Shown here one piece after another: positions 16,421-24,456 of a stretch of DNA of 64,000 bases. The translations under genes were made by a program, and so were the position numbers. The first letter of the stretch is position 1, and the number at the start of each line of letters is the position of its first letter. The stretch is from LMUY01 sp965199005 (GTDB lineage: Bacteria > Pseudomonadota > Alphaproteobacteria > Acetobacterales > Acetobacteraceae), in contig CBDAQK010000006.1 of the NCBI GenBank assembly GCA_965199005.1, forward strand, positions 2,356,001 to 2,420,000, in the 5' to 3' direction. The notes under the pieces are model-generated. The model was not told where the DNA came from, searched no databases, and saw only the letters and a list, made by a program, of their open reading frames with translations.

Positions 16421-18378
16421 TCCCCGAGCTCGGCCATTTCGCGCTGGCTTTGGCCTGCGCGTTCGCGTTTGCCCAGGCCATCCTGCCGATCTGGGGCGCC
16501 CACCGCCGCGACATCCGGCTGATCTCGGCGGCGCCGGGGTTGGCGTGCGGGCAGTTGCTGGCGTTGGGCGTGTCGGCGGGGTGCCTGGTCTGGTCCCACG
16601 TGGTGGACGATTTCTCCGTGCTGAACGTGGCGGAGAACAGCAACAGCCTCAAGCCGCTGCTGTATAAAATCACCGGCACCTGGGGCAACCACGAAGGCTC
16701 GATCATCCTCTGGGCGCTGATCCTGGCGCTGTGCGGCGGCGCCGTCGCCGGGTTTGGCCGCAACCTGCCGGGCGCGCTGCGGGCACGGGTGATCGGCGTG
16801 CTCGGGGGCTCCTCCGCCGGGTTCCTGCTGTTCTCGCTGCTGACGTCCAACCCGTTCATCCGGCTTTCCCCGGCGCCCATCGACGGCAACGACATGAACC
16901 CGTTGCTGCAGGATCCCGGCCTGGCCTTCCACCCGCCGATGCTCTACGCCGGCTATGTCGGCTTCGCCGTGCCCTTCGCCTTCGCCATCGCGGCCCTGCT
17001 GGAGGGGCGGGTGGATGCCTCGTGGGGCCGTTGGGTGCGGCCCTGGACGCTGGCCTCCTGGTGCCTGCTCACCGGCGGCATCTCGCTGGGGTCGTGGTGG
17101 GCGTATTACGAGTTGGGCTGGGGCGGCTACTGGTTTTGGGACCCGGTGGAGAACGCCTCCCTGCTGCCCTGGCTGACCGGCACCGCCCTGCTGCACTCCG
17201 CCATCGTGGTGGAAAAGCGCGAGGCGCTGAAGGTTTGGACCGTGCTGCTGGCGATCGCCACCTTCTCGCTCAGCCTGTCCGGGACCTTCCTGGTGCGCTC
17301 GGGCATCCTGAACTCGGTGCACGCCTTCGCCAACGACCCGGCGCGTGGGGTGTTCATCCTGGGGCTGCTGGGGCTGGTGATCGGCAGCAGCCTGCTGCTG
17401 TTCGCCCTGCGTGCGCCGTCGCTCTCGCCGGGTGGGGTGTTCGCGCCGTTGTCGCGCGAGGGCGCGCTGGTGCTCAACAACGTGCTGCTGTGCTCGATCG
17501 CCGCGGTGGTGATCACCGGCACGATGTATCCGCTGTTCAGCGACCTGATCCTGCACGCCAAGCTCAGCGTCGGCGCCCCGTTCTTCAACGCCACGGTGCT
17601 GCCGCTGGCGGTGCCGGTGTTCGTGGCGATGGCGATCGGGCCGGTGATGCCGTGGAAGCGTGCCGCCCTCGCCCCGGCGCTGCTGCGGATTTGGTGGGCT
17701 GCCTGCCTTGCCGCCGTGGTTGGGTTGGTGTGCCTGACGAAGCTGCCGGTGCTGCCAGCCCTGGCGTTCGGCGGCGCGGCCTGGATGATTGCCGCTGCCG
17801 CGGCCGACATCGTCGAGCGTATCCGGCTGTTCCGCCTGCCGGCGCGGGCCAGCCTCGCCCGGCTGCGCAACCTGCCGGCCGCGGCATTCGGCGCGGCGCT
17901 GGCCCATGCCGGCATGGGCGTCACCGTGGCAGGCATCGCCGGCATGTCGCTGGCGAGCGAGAAAGTGGTGCTGGTGCACCCGGGTGAGCACGTGCAGGCC
18001 GCGGGTATGGAGTGGGTGCTCGACTCGCTGACCGACGGCATGGGCTCCAACTACGCCTCGCGCATCGCCAACATCCGGGTGATCCGCCCCGGCAAGCCGG
18101 ATTTGGCGATGCATCCCTCCCGCCGGACCTTCGTCACCCAGAAGGTCACCACCACCGAAGCGGCGATCCACACCACCGGGTTCGCCGACATCTACGCCGT
18201 GTTGGGCGAGGAGCGGGACGGCGCGGCCGTGATGCGGCTGCATTACAACCCGTTGGCCCCGGAGATTTGGCTGGGTGGCCTGGTGATGGCGATCGGCGGC
18301 GCCTTGTCCCTGTCCGACCGGCGGCTGCGCGTCGGCGCGCCCGCGCGCAAGGCCGTTGCGGCCGGCGTGCCGGCCTGA
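16417..18378 (+). CDS. ccmF: Cytochrome c heme lyase subunit CcmF
   Basis: This 653-aa protein with about 15 membrane helices carries the WWD domain 'WGGYWFWDPVENAS' and His ligands typical of CcmF. Together with CcmH and CcmI it ligates heme to apocytochrome CXXCH motifs in the periplasm. Its ATG overlaps the ccmE stop as ATGA. Length is normal for the family. Confidence 0.96.
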   Translation: MIPELGHFALALACAFAFAQAILPIWGAHRRDIRLISAAPGLACGQLLALGVSAGCLVWSHVVDDFSVLNVAENSNSLKPLLYKITGTWGNHEGSIILWALILALCGGAVAGFGRNLPGALRARVIGVLGGSSAGFLLFSLLTSNPFIRLSPAPIDGNDMNPLLQDPGLAFHPPMLYAGYVGFAVPFAFAIAALLEGRVDASWGRWVRPWTLASWCLLTGGISLGSWWAYYELGWGGYWFWDPVENASLLPWLTGTALLHSAIVVEKREALKVWTVLLAIATFSLSLSGTFLVRSGILNSVHAFANDPARGVFILGLLGLVIGSSLLLFALRAPSLSPGGVFAPLSREGALVLNNVLLCSIAAVVITGTMYPLFSDLILHAKLSVGAPFFNATVLPLAVPVFVAMAIGPVMPWKRAALAPALLRIWWAACLAAVVGLVCLTKLPVLPALAFGGAAWMIAAAAADIVERIRLFRLPARASLARLRNLPAAAFGAALAHAGMGVTVAGIAGMSLASEKVVLVHPGEHVQAAGMEWVLDSLTDGMGSNYASRIANIRVIRPGKPDLAMHPSRRTFVTQKVTTTEAAIHTTGFADIYAVLGEERDGAAVMRLHYNPLAPEIWLGGLVMAIGGALSLSDRRLRVGAPARKAVAAGVPA

Positions 18379-18926
18379 TGAACCGGCGGCAAATCCTGCT
18401 GGCCGCGCCGTTGGGTGTGGCCGCGCTGGGCGGGGTGGCGTTCTGGTCGATGCTGCGCGGCATGCAGGCCGGCACCTTCGACCCGCGCGGCGTGCCAAGC
18501 CCGGTCACCGGCAAGCCGGTCCCCCGCTTCGACCTGCCCGCCCAGGCGCCCGGACAGGGCTTTGGCAGCGCCGACCTGGCCACCGGCAAAACCACGCTGC
18601 TGAACTTCTTCGCCTCGTGGTGCGTGCCCTGCGTGGAGGAGCACCCGGCGCTGCTCGCGCTGTCGAAGGCCGGGCTGCCGATCTGGGCCATCGCCTACAA
18701 GGACCCGCAGGACAAGGCGGCGCAGTTCATCCAGCGCCATGGCGACCCCTACCAGCGCATCGCGCGCGACACGCCGGGGCTGGTCGCGATCGATTTCGGC
18801 CTGTCCGGCGTGCCCGAGAGTTTCCTCGTGGACGGCACGGGCGTGGTTCGCTGGCATTGGGCCGGCCCGCTCGACGCTGACGTGATCCAAAACAGGCTGA
18901 GCCCGGCATGGCGCGCGCTGGGCTGA
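18378..18926 (+). CDS. ccmG: Thiol:disulfide oxidoreductase CcmG (DsbE)
   Basis: This 182-aa membrane-anchored thioredoxin-like protein has active-site WCVPC (Cys82, Cys85) and the later 'GVPESFLVDG' cis-Pro loop that defines DsbE/CcmG. It reduces CcmH or apocytochrome thiols before heme attachment. It starts in a TGATG overlap with the ccmF stop and overlaps the start of ccmH by 19 bp. Confidence 0.95.
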   Translation: MNRRQILLAAPLGVAALGGVAFWSMLRGMQAGTFDPRGVPSPVTGKPVPRFDLPAQAPGQGFGSADLATGKTTLLNFFASWCVPCVEEHPALLALSKAGLPIWAIAYKDPQDKAAQFIQRHGDPYQRIARDTPGLVAIDFGLSGVPESFLVDGTGVVRWHWAGPLDADVIQNRLSPAWRALG

Positions 18927-19363
18927 CGCTGCTGGCGTTGCTGCTGCTGCTCACCGGGCCGGCATACGCCATCAGCGACCCGGCGGAGATGCTGCAGAAC
19001 CCGGCACAGGAGGCCCGTGCCGAGGCGGTTGGGCGGCAACTGCGCTGCCTGGTGTGCCAGAACGAGAGCATCGAGGATTCGGGGGCCGATTTGGCGCGCG
19101 ACCTGCGCAAGATCGTGCGCGAACGCGTGGTTGCCGGCGATACGGACGCGCAGATCACCGCCTGGATGGTGGCACGCTATGGCGATTTCGTCCGCCTGCG
19201 CCCCCCCTTCAACGCCGTCACCGCGCTGCTATGGCTGTCGCCCCTGCTGGCGGTGGCGATCGGGCTGGGCCTGGCCCTGTTGGGCCGCCGCAGCCGGCCA
19301 ACCCCGGCGACGCCGCTGTCCGACGCGGAACAGGCGCGCGTGGCGGAGCTTACCCGGCCGTGA
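18908..19363 (+). CDS. ccmH: Cytochrome c biogenesis protein CcmH (CycL)
   Basis: This 151-aa protein has a signal peptide, the redox motif RCLVCQNESI (Cys47, Cys50) and a C-terminal membrane helix. CcmH holds apocytochrome thiols in the heme-ligation complex with CcmF. It is the short single-domain form; the TPR part is encoded separately as ccmI downstream. Confidence 0.95.
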   Translation: MARAGLTLLALLLLLTGPAYAISDPAEMLQNPAQEARAEAVGRQLRCLVCQNESIEDSGADLARDLRKIVRERVVAGDTDAQITAWMVARYGDFVRLRPPFNAVTALLWLSPLLAVAIGLGLALLGRRSRPTPATPLSDAEQARVAELTRP

Positions 19364-20082
19364 TCTGGCTTGGCGTCGCTGCCGCCATCCTGGCCCTGCT
19401 CACCCTTGCCCCTGCCGGGTGGGCGCTGCGCCGCCGGGTGCGCGTGCAGGGGCGGGCCGAGGCGGCGGTGGCGCTCTACCGGGCCCAGATCGTCGAGTTG
19501 AACCGGGATTTGGCCGAGCACCGCATCGCCGCCCCGGAACACGCCACCGCGATGCTGGAATTGCAGCGCCGCCTGTTGGCCGCGTCGGAGGCCACTGACC
19601 GGCCGCCCCATGCCCCCGACCGGGGGCCGCTCATCCTAGGGCTGGTGCTGGTGCCGATGATCGCGCTGGCGCTGTATTTGGTGGGCGGCCGCCCTGATCT
19701 GCCGGCCCAGCCCCTGGCCCTCCGGATCGCCGCGGCCGACAAGCGGATGGCCGAGACGCAGGAGGCCGTGGCGCAACTCCGCGCCGTGCTGGCGACGCTG
19801 GACCCGAAATCCGAGAAGGCGCAGCAGGGCGAGATGATGCTGGGCAATGCGGAGGCCAGCCAGGGCCATTTCGGCGAGGCGGCCGAGGCGTGGCGCAAGG
19901 TGCTGGCGCAGCAATTCGACCCGACCCTGGCCGCCATGATCGCCGACGCGACCAGCCGCGCCGAGGGACGGATGAGCCCGGCTTCGACCGCTTTATACCG
20001 TCAAGCCCTGGCCGCAGCCCCAGCCGACGCCCCCTGGCGCAGCGAAATCGAACAGCGGCTGGCCAACGCCCCCACGCCATAG
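19360..20082 (+). CDS. ccmI: Cytochrome c biogenesis protein CcmI (CycH), TPR protein
   Basis: This 240-aa protein begins with a membrane helix at a GTG in a GTGA overlap with the ccmH stop, then a coiled/charged segment ('LYRAQIVELNRDLAEHRI'). A second membrane helix follows at about residue 90, then a periplasmic TPR-like region. CcmI binds apocytochrome c C-terminal helices and delivers them to CcmF/H. The periplasmic domain is short compared with many CcmI proteins (often over 300 aa). Confidence 0.88.
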   Translation: MIWLGVAAAILALLTLAPAGWALRRRVRVQGRAEAAVALYRAQIVELNRDLAEHRIAAPEHATAMLELQRRLLAASEATDRPPHAPDRGPLILGLVLVPMIALALYLVGGRPDLPAQPLALRIAAADKRMAETQEAVAQLRAVLATLDPKSEKAQQGEMMLGNAEASQGHFGEAAEAWRKVLAQQFDPTLAAMIADATSRAEGRMSPASTALYRQALAAAPADAPWRSEIEQRLANAPTP

Positions 20083-20118
20083 TTGCCGAGCCAACCGTCC
20101 CGCCCCAGATAGGGAGTT

Positions 20119-20256
20119 ATGGACGACAAACCGAATCCACCGCCTGCCGCACCGCCGCCAAAGCCGCCGCCCGAGAAGGAATATGGCGGACCAGCCGGGC
20201 CAGAACCGACGCGGTATGGCGATTGGGAACAGAAGGGCCGCTGCACCGATTTTTGA
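20119..20256 (+). CDS. DUF1674 protein (SDHAF4-like succinate dehydrogenase assembly factor)
   Basis: This 45-aa gene has a Pro-rich N-terminus and a diagnostic C-terminal 'EPTRYGDWEQKGRCTDF', the DUF1674/SDHAF4 motif. In mitochondria SDHAF4 binds flavinylated SdhA and promotes complex II assembly; bacterial homologues are assumed to do the same. An AGGGAG lies just before the ATG. The gene sits 36 bp after ccmI, so it may be cotranscribed with the cytochrome c maturation operon. Confidence 0.88.
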   Translation: MDDKPNPPPAAPPPKPPPEKEYGGPAGPEPTRYGDWEQKGRCTDF

Positions 20257-20275
20257 GCGGGCCTGGAGGGCAGCG

Positions 20276-21139
20276 ATGACTCGAGTCCGGCTTTTCACGG
20301 CGGCCGTCTGGATCGGGATTGCGCTCTCGCAAGCCGCGCAATCGGCCCCAGGGCCCCTGATCGATATTCCAGTCACCGACGCAACGGGCCAGACTGTTTC
20401 GATGCAGACCCGGCTCTGCCGCCCGGAAGCAGGGGGCACCGCACGAGTCGTGGTGATCAACCATGGATCCCCACCAAGCGCCGCTGACCGCCCCAAAATG
20501 CGGCCAAGCCGCTGCGACCGGGGCGTGGCGCGTTGGTTCCTCGATCGCGGCTACGTGGTGGCGTTTCCTCTGCGGCCTGGATACGGCAGCACGGGCGGGC
20601 GTTGGGTCGAAGGCACTGGGTCGTGCCGGCAGCCGGATTTCGTCCACGGGGGCGTCGAGACCGCGCGCGACATCGATGCCGCCATCGACTACCTGACCAA
20701 CCTCCCCTTCGTGCGGCACGACGGCGCGATCGTGGTTGGCCAGTCAGCGGGGGGATGGGGCACCATTGCCTATGACAGCCTGCCGCACCCGAAAGTGGCG
20801 GCCTTCATCGTGATGGCAGGGGGTCGCGGCGGGCACGAAGACAACCAGCCGGACGAGAATTGCCGGCCTGACCGGCTGGCAGAGGCGGCCGGATATTTCG
20901 GCCGCACGTCACCCACGCCCATGCTGTGGATCTACGCCGCCAATGACACGTTCTTCCCGCCGCCGATCGCCCAGGCGCTCTACCAATCCTTCGCCAAGGC
21001 GGGTGGCCGGGCTGAATTCGACCAGGTGGGACCATTCGGTTCCGAGGGCCACAGCCTTTTCTTCGGCGCCGGCGGCTCGGCGGTATGGGGACCTTTCGTC
21101 GACCACTACCTCGCCGCGCAGCACGTGACGGCACAATAG
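20276..21139 (+). CDS. Secreted alpha/beta-hydrolase (dienelactone hydrolase-like)
   Basis: This 287-aa protein has an N-terminal signal (residues 1-23) and an alpha/beta-hydrolase fold. The oxyanion region is 'VVINHGSP', the nucleophile elbow is 'GQSAGGWG', the acid is likely in 'YAANDTFFP', and the His is in 'SEGHSLF'. Such periplasmic hydrolases act on esters or lactones; the substrate is unknown. The ATG at 20276 follows a GGAGGG. It is downstream of the DUF1674 gene by 19 bp. Confidence 0.8.
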   Translation: MTRVRLFTAAVWIGIALSQAAQSAPGPLIDIPVTDATGQTVSMQTRLCRPEAGGTARVVVINHGSPPSAADRPKMRPSRCDRGVARWFLDRGYVVAFPLRPGYGSTGGRWVEGTGSCRQPDFVHGGVETARDIDAAIDYLTNLPFVRHDGAIVVGQSAGGWGTIAYDSLPHPKVAAFIVMAGGRGGHEDNQPDENCRPDRLAEAAGYFGRTSPTPMLWIYAANDTFFPPPIAQALYQSFAKAGGRAEFDQVGPFGSEGHSLFFGAGGSAVWGPFVDHYLAAQHVTAQ

Positions 21140-21148
21140 GAGCCGCGT

Positions 21149-21508
21149 TCAGCCGGGCTGGGCGGTCGTCGTCCGCGTCTTGTTGTTCCAGTACAACGAG
21201 ACTTTCGAGATGTCGCACAGATTGAGTCCGCTCCAGGTCGCTTTCAGCCCGTCGTGATACTCGACCCGCAAATCATACTGGCACTGCCGGGAGTGGTTGG
21301 GCAGGTTGATGCTGGCGCGCTCCCCGTCATTCAGGCTGAGGGTCGCCATCGCGTCGCTGCCCCATTGATGATCGCTGGTCTGGCTGACGTAGACCCGATC
21401 GATCGGGTAACCGGTGCGGTTGATCAGGGTGAAATCCTGGCTGGCCTGGGCGGCAAGCGGCGCCAGGGCGAGCAACGAAGTAAACACCAATCCGCGCGAA
21501 CGAAGCAT
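21149..21508 (-). CDS. Small secreted protein of unknown function
   Basis: This 119-aa protein has a clear Sec signal (hydrophobic run, cleavage at 'AAQASQ'). The mature domain of about 95 residues is beta-rich, opening 'DFTLINRTGYPIDRVYVS' and carrying two Cys that may form a disulfide. Similar small proteins are seen in many Alphaproteobacteria without a known role. The start at 21508 has a GGAG at good spacing. It is convergent with the hydrolase, with 9 bp between the stops. Confidence 0.7.
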   Translation of the reverse strand: MLRSRGLVFTSLLALAPLAAQASQDFTLINRTGYPIDRVYVSQTSDHQWGSDAMATLSLNDGERASINLPNHSRQCQYDLRVEYHDGLKATWSGLNLCDISKVSLYWNNKTRTTTAQPG

Positions 21509-21564
21509 GGGGTCCTCCAGGATAGACTGAGGACCGTCATAACCCCGGAAGCATGACCGAAGGC

Positions 21565-22443
21565 TTAACTGCCGCCCCGCCGCCCCAGCGCAGCCGCCAC
21601 CGTGTTCTCCAGCAGGCAGGCAATCGTCATGGGACCGACGCCGCCCGGCACTGGCGTGATCGCGGATGCCGTGGCAGCGCATTCCTGATAGGCGGCGTCG
21701 CCGACCAGCCGCCCATCCGGCAGGCGGTTGATCCCGACATCGATCACCACCGCGCCGGGCGCCAGCCAGTCGCCACGCAGAAGTTCGGGCCGGCCCACCG
21801 CCGCCACCACCACGTCCGCGCGGCGGCATTCATCCGCCAGCGCCCGGGTGCGGGAATGCGCGACCGTGACCGTCGCATCGGCCGCCGTAAGCATCAGCGC
21901 CACCGGGCGCCCCACCAGCACGGAGCGGCCCAGTACCAGCACGCGGGCCCCGCTCAAGGACGGGCGCACGGAAGCCAGCAGCAGCATCACGCCGCGCGGG
22001 GTGCATGGCGCCAGGGCCGTGCCCTCCGGATGGTCGAGCGAGCGGATGACGGCGCCGCCTGCCAGGCGCCCGGCATTCAGGGTCGTCAAGCCATCGACGT
22101 CCTTTTCCGGGTCCAGGGCGGCGATGACCATGGGTGCATCGAGATGGGCGGGTAGCGGCAGCTGAACGAGGATGCCATCCACCGCCGGGTCGGCGTTCAA
22201 CCCTGCCACCACGCCGAGGAGTTGCGCCTGGCTGCTGCTGGCAGGCAGCCGAATCGTCTGCACCGCCAGCCCGGCCGATTGCGCCGCGCGGTCCTTGTTG
22301 CGGACATAGACCGCACTTGCCAGGTCGTCGCCGACCAGCACGACGGCCAAACCGGGCTGGAACGGCAACTCTGCCACACGCGCGGCAACCCGCTCCCGGA
22401 GCAGGGACGCATGCGCCTTACCGTCGATGATCTGCGCCGGCAT
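21565..22443 (-). CDS. folD: Bifunctional methylenetetrahydrofolate dehydrogenase/cyclohydrolase FolD
   Basis: At 292 aa this matches FolD. The catalytic 'YVRNK' (Tyr46/Lys50), the substrate loop 'ILVQLPLP', 'DVDGL', the Rossmann 'VLGRSVLVGRP' and the C-terminal 'PGGVGPMT' are all present. It interconverts 5,10-methylene-THF, methenyl-THF and 10-formyl-THF in one-carbon metabolism. It lies 8 bp after the YggT gene, the usual alphaproteobacterial neighbour. Confidence 0.96.
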   Translation of the reverse strand: MPAQIIDGKAHASLLRERVAARVAELPFQPGLAVVLVGDDLASAVYVRNKDRAAQSAGLAVQTIRLPASSSQAQLLGVVAGLNADPAVDGILVQLPLPAHLDAPMVIAALDPEKDVDGLTTLNAGRLAGGAVIRSLDHPEGTALAPCTPRGVMLLLASVRPSLSGARVLVLGRSVLVGRPVALMLTAADATVTVAHSRTRALADECRRADVVVAAVGRPELLRGDWLAPGAVVIDVGINRLPDGRLVGDAAYQECAATASAITPVPGGVGPMTIACLLENTVAAALGRRGGS

Positions 22444-22451
22444 GATTTGCG

Positions 22452-22763
22452 TCAGTAAAACAGCGGCAGAATGACGGAGGCAAAGAGCTGCCTGAGAATC
22501 GCCTGGGCTATATAGATCAGCAGCAGCAGCACCAAGGGGCTGAGATCGATCCCGCTCAACGACGGGACGAACTGCCGGATGCGGCGGAGCGCCGGCTCGG
22601 TGATCCGGTAGAGGAAGTCCGAGATCGTCCAAACCAGACGGTTACGGGTATCAACCACGCCGAATGCGATCAGATTGCTCATGACAGCGGCCAGGATCAC
22701 AGCCCACCAATACAGTCCCAAGACTTGCTGCAACACTTCATAGACAGCATTCGCAATGTACAA
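22452..22763 (-). CDS. YggT family membrane protein
   Basis: This 103-aa protein has two hydrophobic domains of the YggT (Ycf19-like) family; 'ITEPALRRIRQFVP' is the characteristic loop. The family is linked to osmotic stress and envelope/division processes. The start appears to be TTG at 22763 with GGAGG 7 bases upstream; no ATG lies at a suitable place. It is cotranscribed with folD. Confidence 0.85.
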   Translation of the reverse strand: MYIANAVYEVLQQVLGLYWWAVILAAVMSNLIAFGVVDTRNRLVWTISDFLYRITEPALRRIRQFVPSLSGIDLSPLVLLLLIYIAQAILRQLFASVILPLFY

Positions 22764-22832
22764 AGTTAGTCCTCCCGGCGGCGGCGGACCCTAGCCTTGA
22801 GCTTGGCGAGCCGCAATGTCCCTGTCAGCGGC

Positions 22833-22861
22833 TTGACTTGCCCTGCCCCGCTGGGCATACC
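22833..22861 (+). promoter_or_regulatory. Putative sigma70-type promoter of tRNA-Ala
   Basis: TTGACT (22833-22838) and CATACC (22856-22861) are 17 bp apart. They are followed by a GC-rich discriminator (GCGGCGCC), as in stringently controlled tRNA promoters. The tRNA starts 17 bp after the -10 element. Confidence 0.5.
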
Positions 22862-22877
22862 GCGGCGCCTACAAGGC

Positions 22878-22953
22878 GGGGCTGTAGCTCAGTTGGTAGA
22901 GCGCCTCGTTCGCAATGAGGAGGTCAGGGGTTCGATTCCCCTCAGCTCCACCA
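22878..22953 (+). tRNA. tRNA-Ala (anticodon CGC)
   Basis: A 76-nt cloverleaf includes an encoded CCA end. The acceptor GGGGCTG pairs with CAGCTCC (one G-U pair), the D arm holds AGCTCAGTTGGTAGAGC, the anticodon loop is TTCGCAA (CGC, reading GCG Ala), and the T loop is TTCGATT within GGGG/CCCC stems. Confidence 0.95.
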
Positions 22954-23151
22954 GCCTTGTACCGCGGCGCCCTGTGTGCGGCCCTCTGTGGCTGTTATTT
23001 GGGCGCAACTTTGCAAATAAGGCACAGTCTGACGCGGTTTTTGTGATATTCGCGCAACATGTGGGTTGCTTCGATCAATCCGGCCGCGTAAAACCCTTGT
23101 CTGGTGACCGCGTACCGTCCTACGCAGCGTTGAAAGATAAAGGATAGATCA

Positions 23152-24273
23152 ATGCGCCTTCGTTTGGCCCTTCTGACAACAGCGACCCTCGGGCTGCCGG
23201 TCCTGGCGTCAGCTCAGCCTGTCTCGGGATTGTATGTCGGCGCGGGCGCCGGCGGGAACCTCCTGCAAGATGAGACGGTGTCGAGTGCACATAACGGACC
23301 GGCTGCGTACGGTAAAGGAACGAACTACAAGTTCGACGCCGGCGAAGTTGCCGTTGGCAGTGTTGGTTATGGACTTGGCAACGGGCTGCGGTTCGAAGGC
23401 CAGGTCAGCGGGTATGACAACAAAATCCGCGGCGTCGAGAATGGCGGGGCGTCGCGCCCGCCCTCCTCGAAGGGTGGCGACGAGTACAAGGTCGGTGCCT
23501 TTGCCAACGTGCTGTATGACGTTCCGCTGCAGTCGTTCGGGATCAACTCGCCGGTTTACCCCTATGTCGGCGGTGGTGTTGGGTACGTCTATACCCGGGT
23601 GAACAACGTCCACATCTTCAACACGACGCCCGTGGGGAATGGGCTCTACCAGCGCTCCAACTCAAGCAACAACGACCTTGGGTATCAGGCGATCGTTGGC
23701 GCGTCCTACCCGATCCCTCCGGTGCCGGGTCTGTCGCTGACCTTGGAATACCGGTTCATGGGCGAAGCCTTCAACCGCACGCTGAAGTTCCAGGATTTCT
23801 CGTCGACCGGCGTCAGGGCGGGCCGTCAGAACATCAAGGACGACTTCAACCACAGCCTCCTCTTGGGTGTGCGTTACGCATTCGGTGTTGCGGGTCCGGC
23901 CCCGGTTGCGCCGCCTGCCGCCGCGCCGGTTCCCAGCACTGCAGCGCGCACATACCTCGTGTTCTTTGACTGGGACCGTGCGGACCTGACCGACCGCGCC
24001 CGCCAGATTGTGGCCGATGCCGCCCAGGCCAGCACTCGCGTCCAGTACACGCGGATTGAAGTGCAAGGCAATGCGGACCGGTCTGGGACGCCTGCCTACA
24101 ACCAGCGTTTGTCACTGCGTCGCGCGCAGACGGTTGCGGCCGAGTTGGTGCGTGACGGCGTTCCCCGCACGGCGATCGACATTCAGGCGTTCGGCGATAC
24201 GCGTCCGCTGGTCCCGACCGCGGCCGGTGTGCGTGAGCCGCAGAACCGCCGCGTCGCAATCATCCTGCGGTAG
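23152..24273 (+). CDS. OmpA family outer-membrane protein
   Basis: This 373-aa protein has a Sec signal peptide (cleavage near 'ASAQP'), an N-terminal beta-barrel of about 220 residues and a Pro/Ala hinge ('APVAPPAAAP'). A C-terminal OmpA peptidoglycan-binding domain carries 'FFDWDRADL', 'GNADRSG' and 'NQRLSLRRA'. It anchors the outer membrane to peptidoglycan and may form a small pore. A strong terminator follows, so it is monocistronic. Confidence 0.93.
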   Translation: MRLRLALLTTATLGLPVLASAQPVSGLYVGAGAGGNLLQDETVSSAHNGPAAYGKGTNYKFDAGEVAVGSVGYGLGNGLRFEGQVSGYDNKIRGVENGGASRPPSSKGGDEYKVGAFANVLYDVPLQSFGINSPVYPYVGGGVGYVYTRVNNVHIFNTTPVGNGLYQRSNSSNNDLGYQAIVGASYPIPPVPGLSLTLEYRFMGEAFNRTLKFQDFSSTGVRAGRQNIKDDFNHSLLLGVRYAFGVAGPAPVAPPAAAPVPSTAARTYLVFFDWDRADLTDRARQIVADAAQASTRVQYTRIEVQGNADRSGTPAYNQRLSLRRAQTVAAELVRDGVPRTAIDIQAFGDTRPLVPTAAGVREPQNRRVAIILR

Positions 24274-24291
24274 TTCTCTCTTCGGGAAAGA

Positions 24292-24326
24292 GCCGGTGCC
24301 GCTTCGGTGGCGCCGGCTTTTTTTTT
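24292..24326 (+). terminator. Rho-independent terminator after the OmpA gene
   Basis: GCCGGTGCC and GGCGCCGGC form a stem around a CTTCGG-type loop and are followed by nine T residues. It lies 18 bp after the stop codon. Confidence 0.9.
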
Positions 24327-24456
24327 GCGTAAGCCTCGGCCGGCTATCGGACGGAAGAGAAACCCGTCGTGCTCCTTCACCCCGAGGCTCTTGTATAAAG
24401 CACGCGTCCCGACTGCGGGTTTTACGAACGTGAGAGAGATGCTGCAACGAGCCGCA

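Noticed and set aside
16303..18498. 731-codon open frame antisense to ccmF
   Set aside because: It lies wholly opposite ccmE, ccmF and ccmG, whose motifs are intact. Its translation is Arg/Gln/Gly/His-rich without recognisable motifs.
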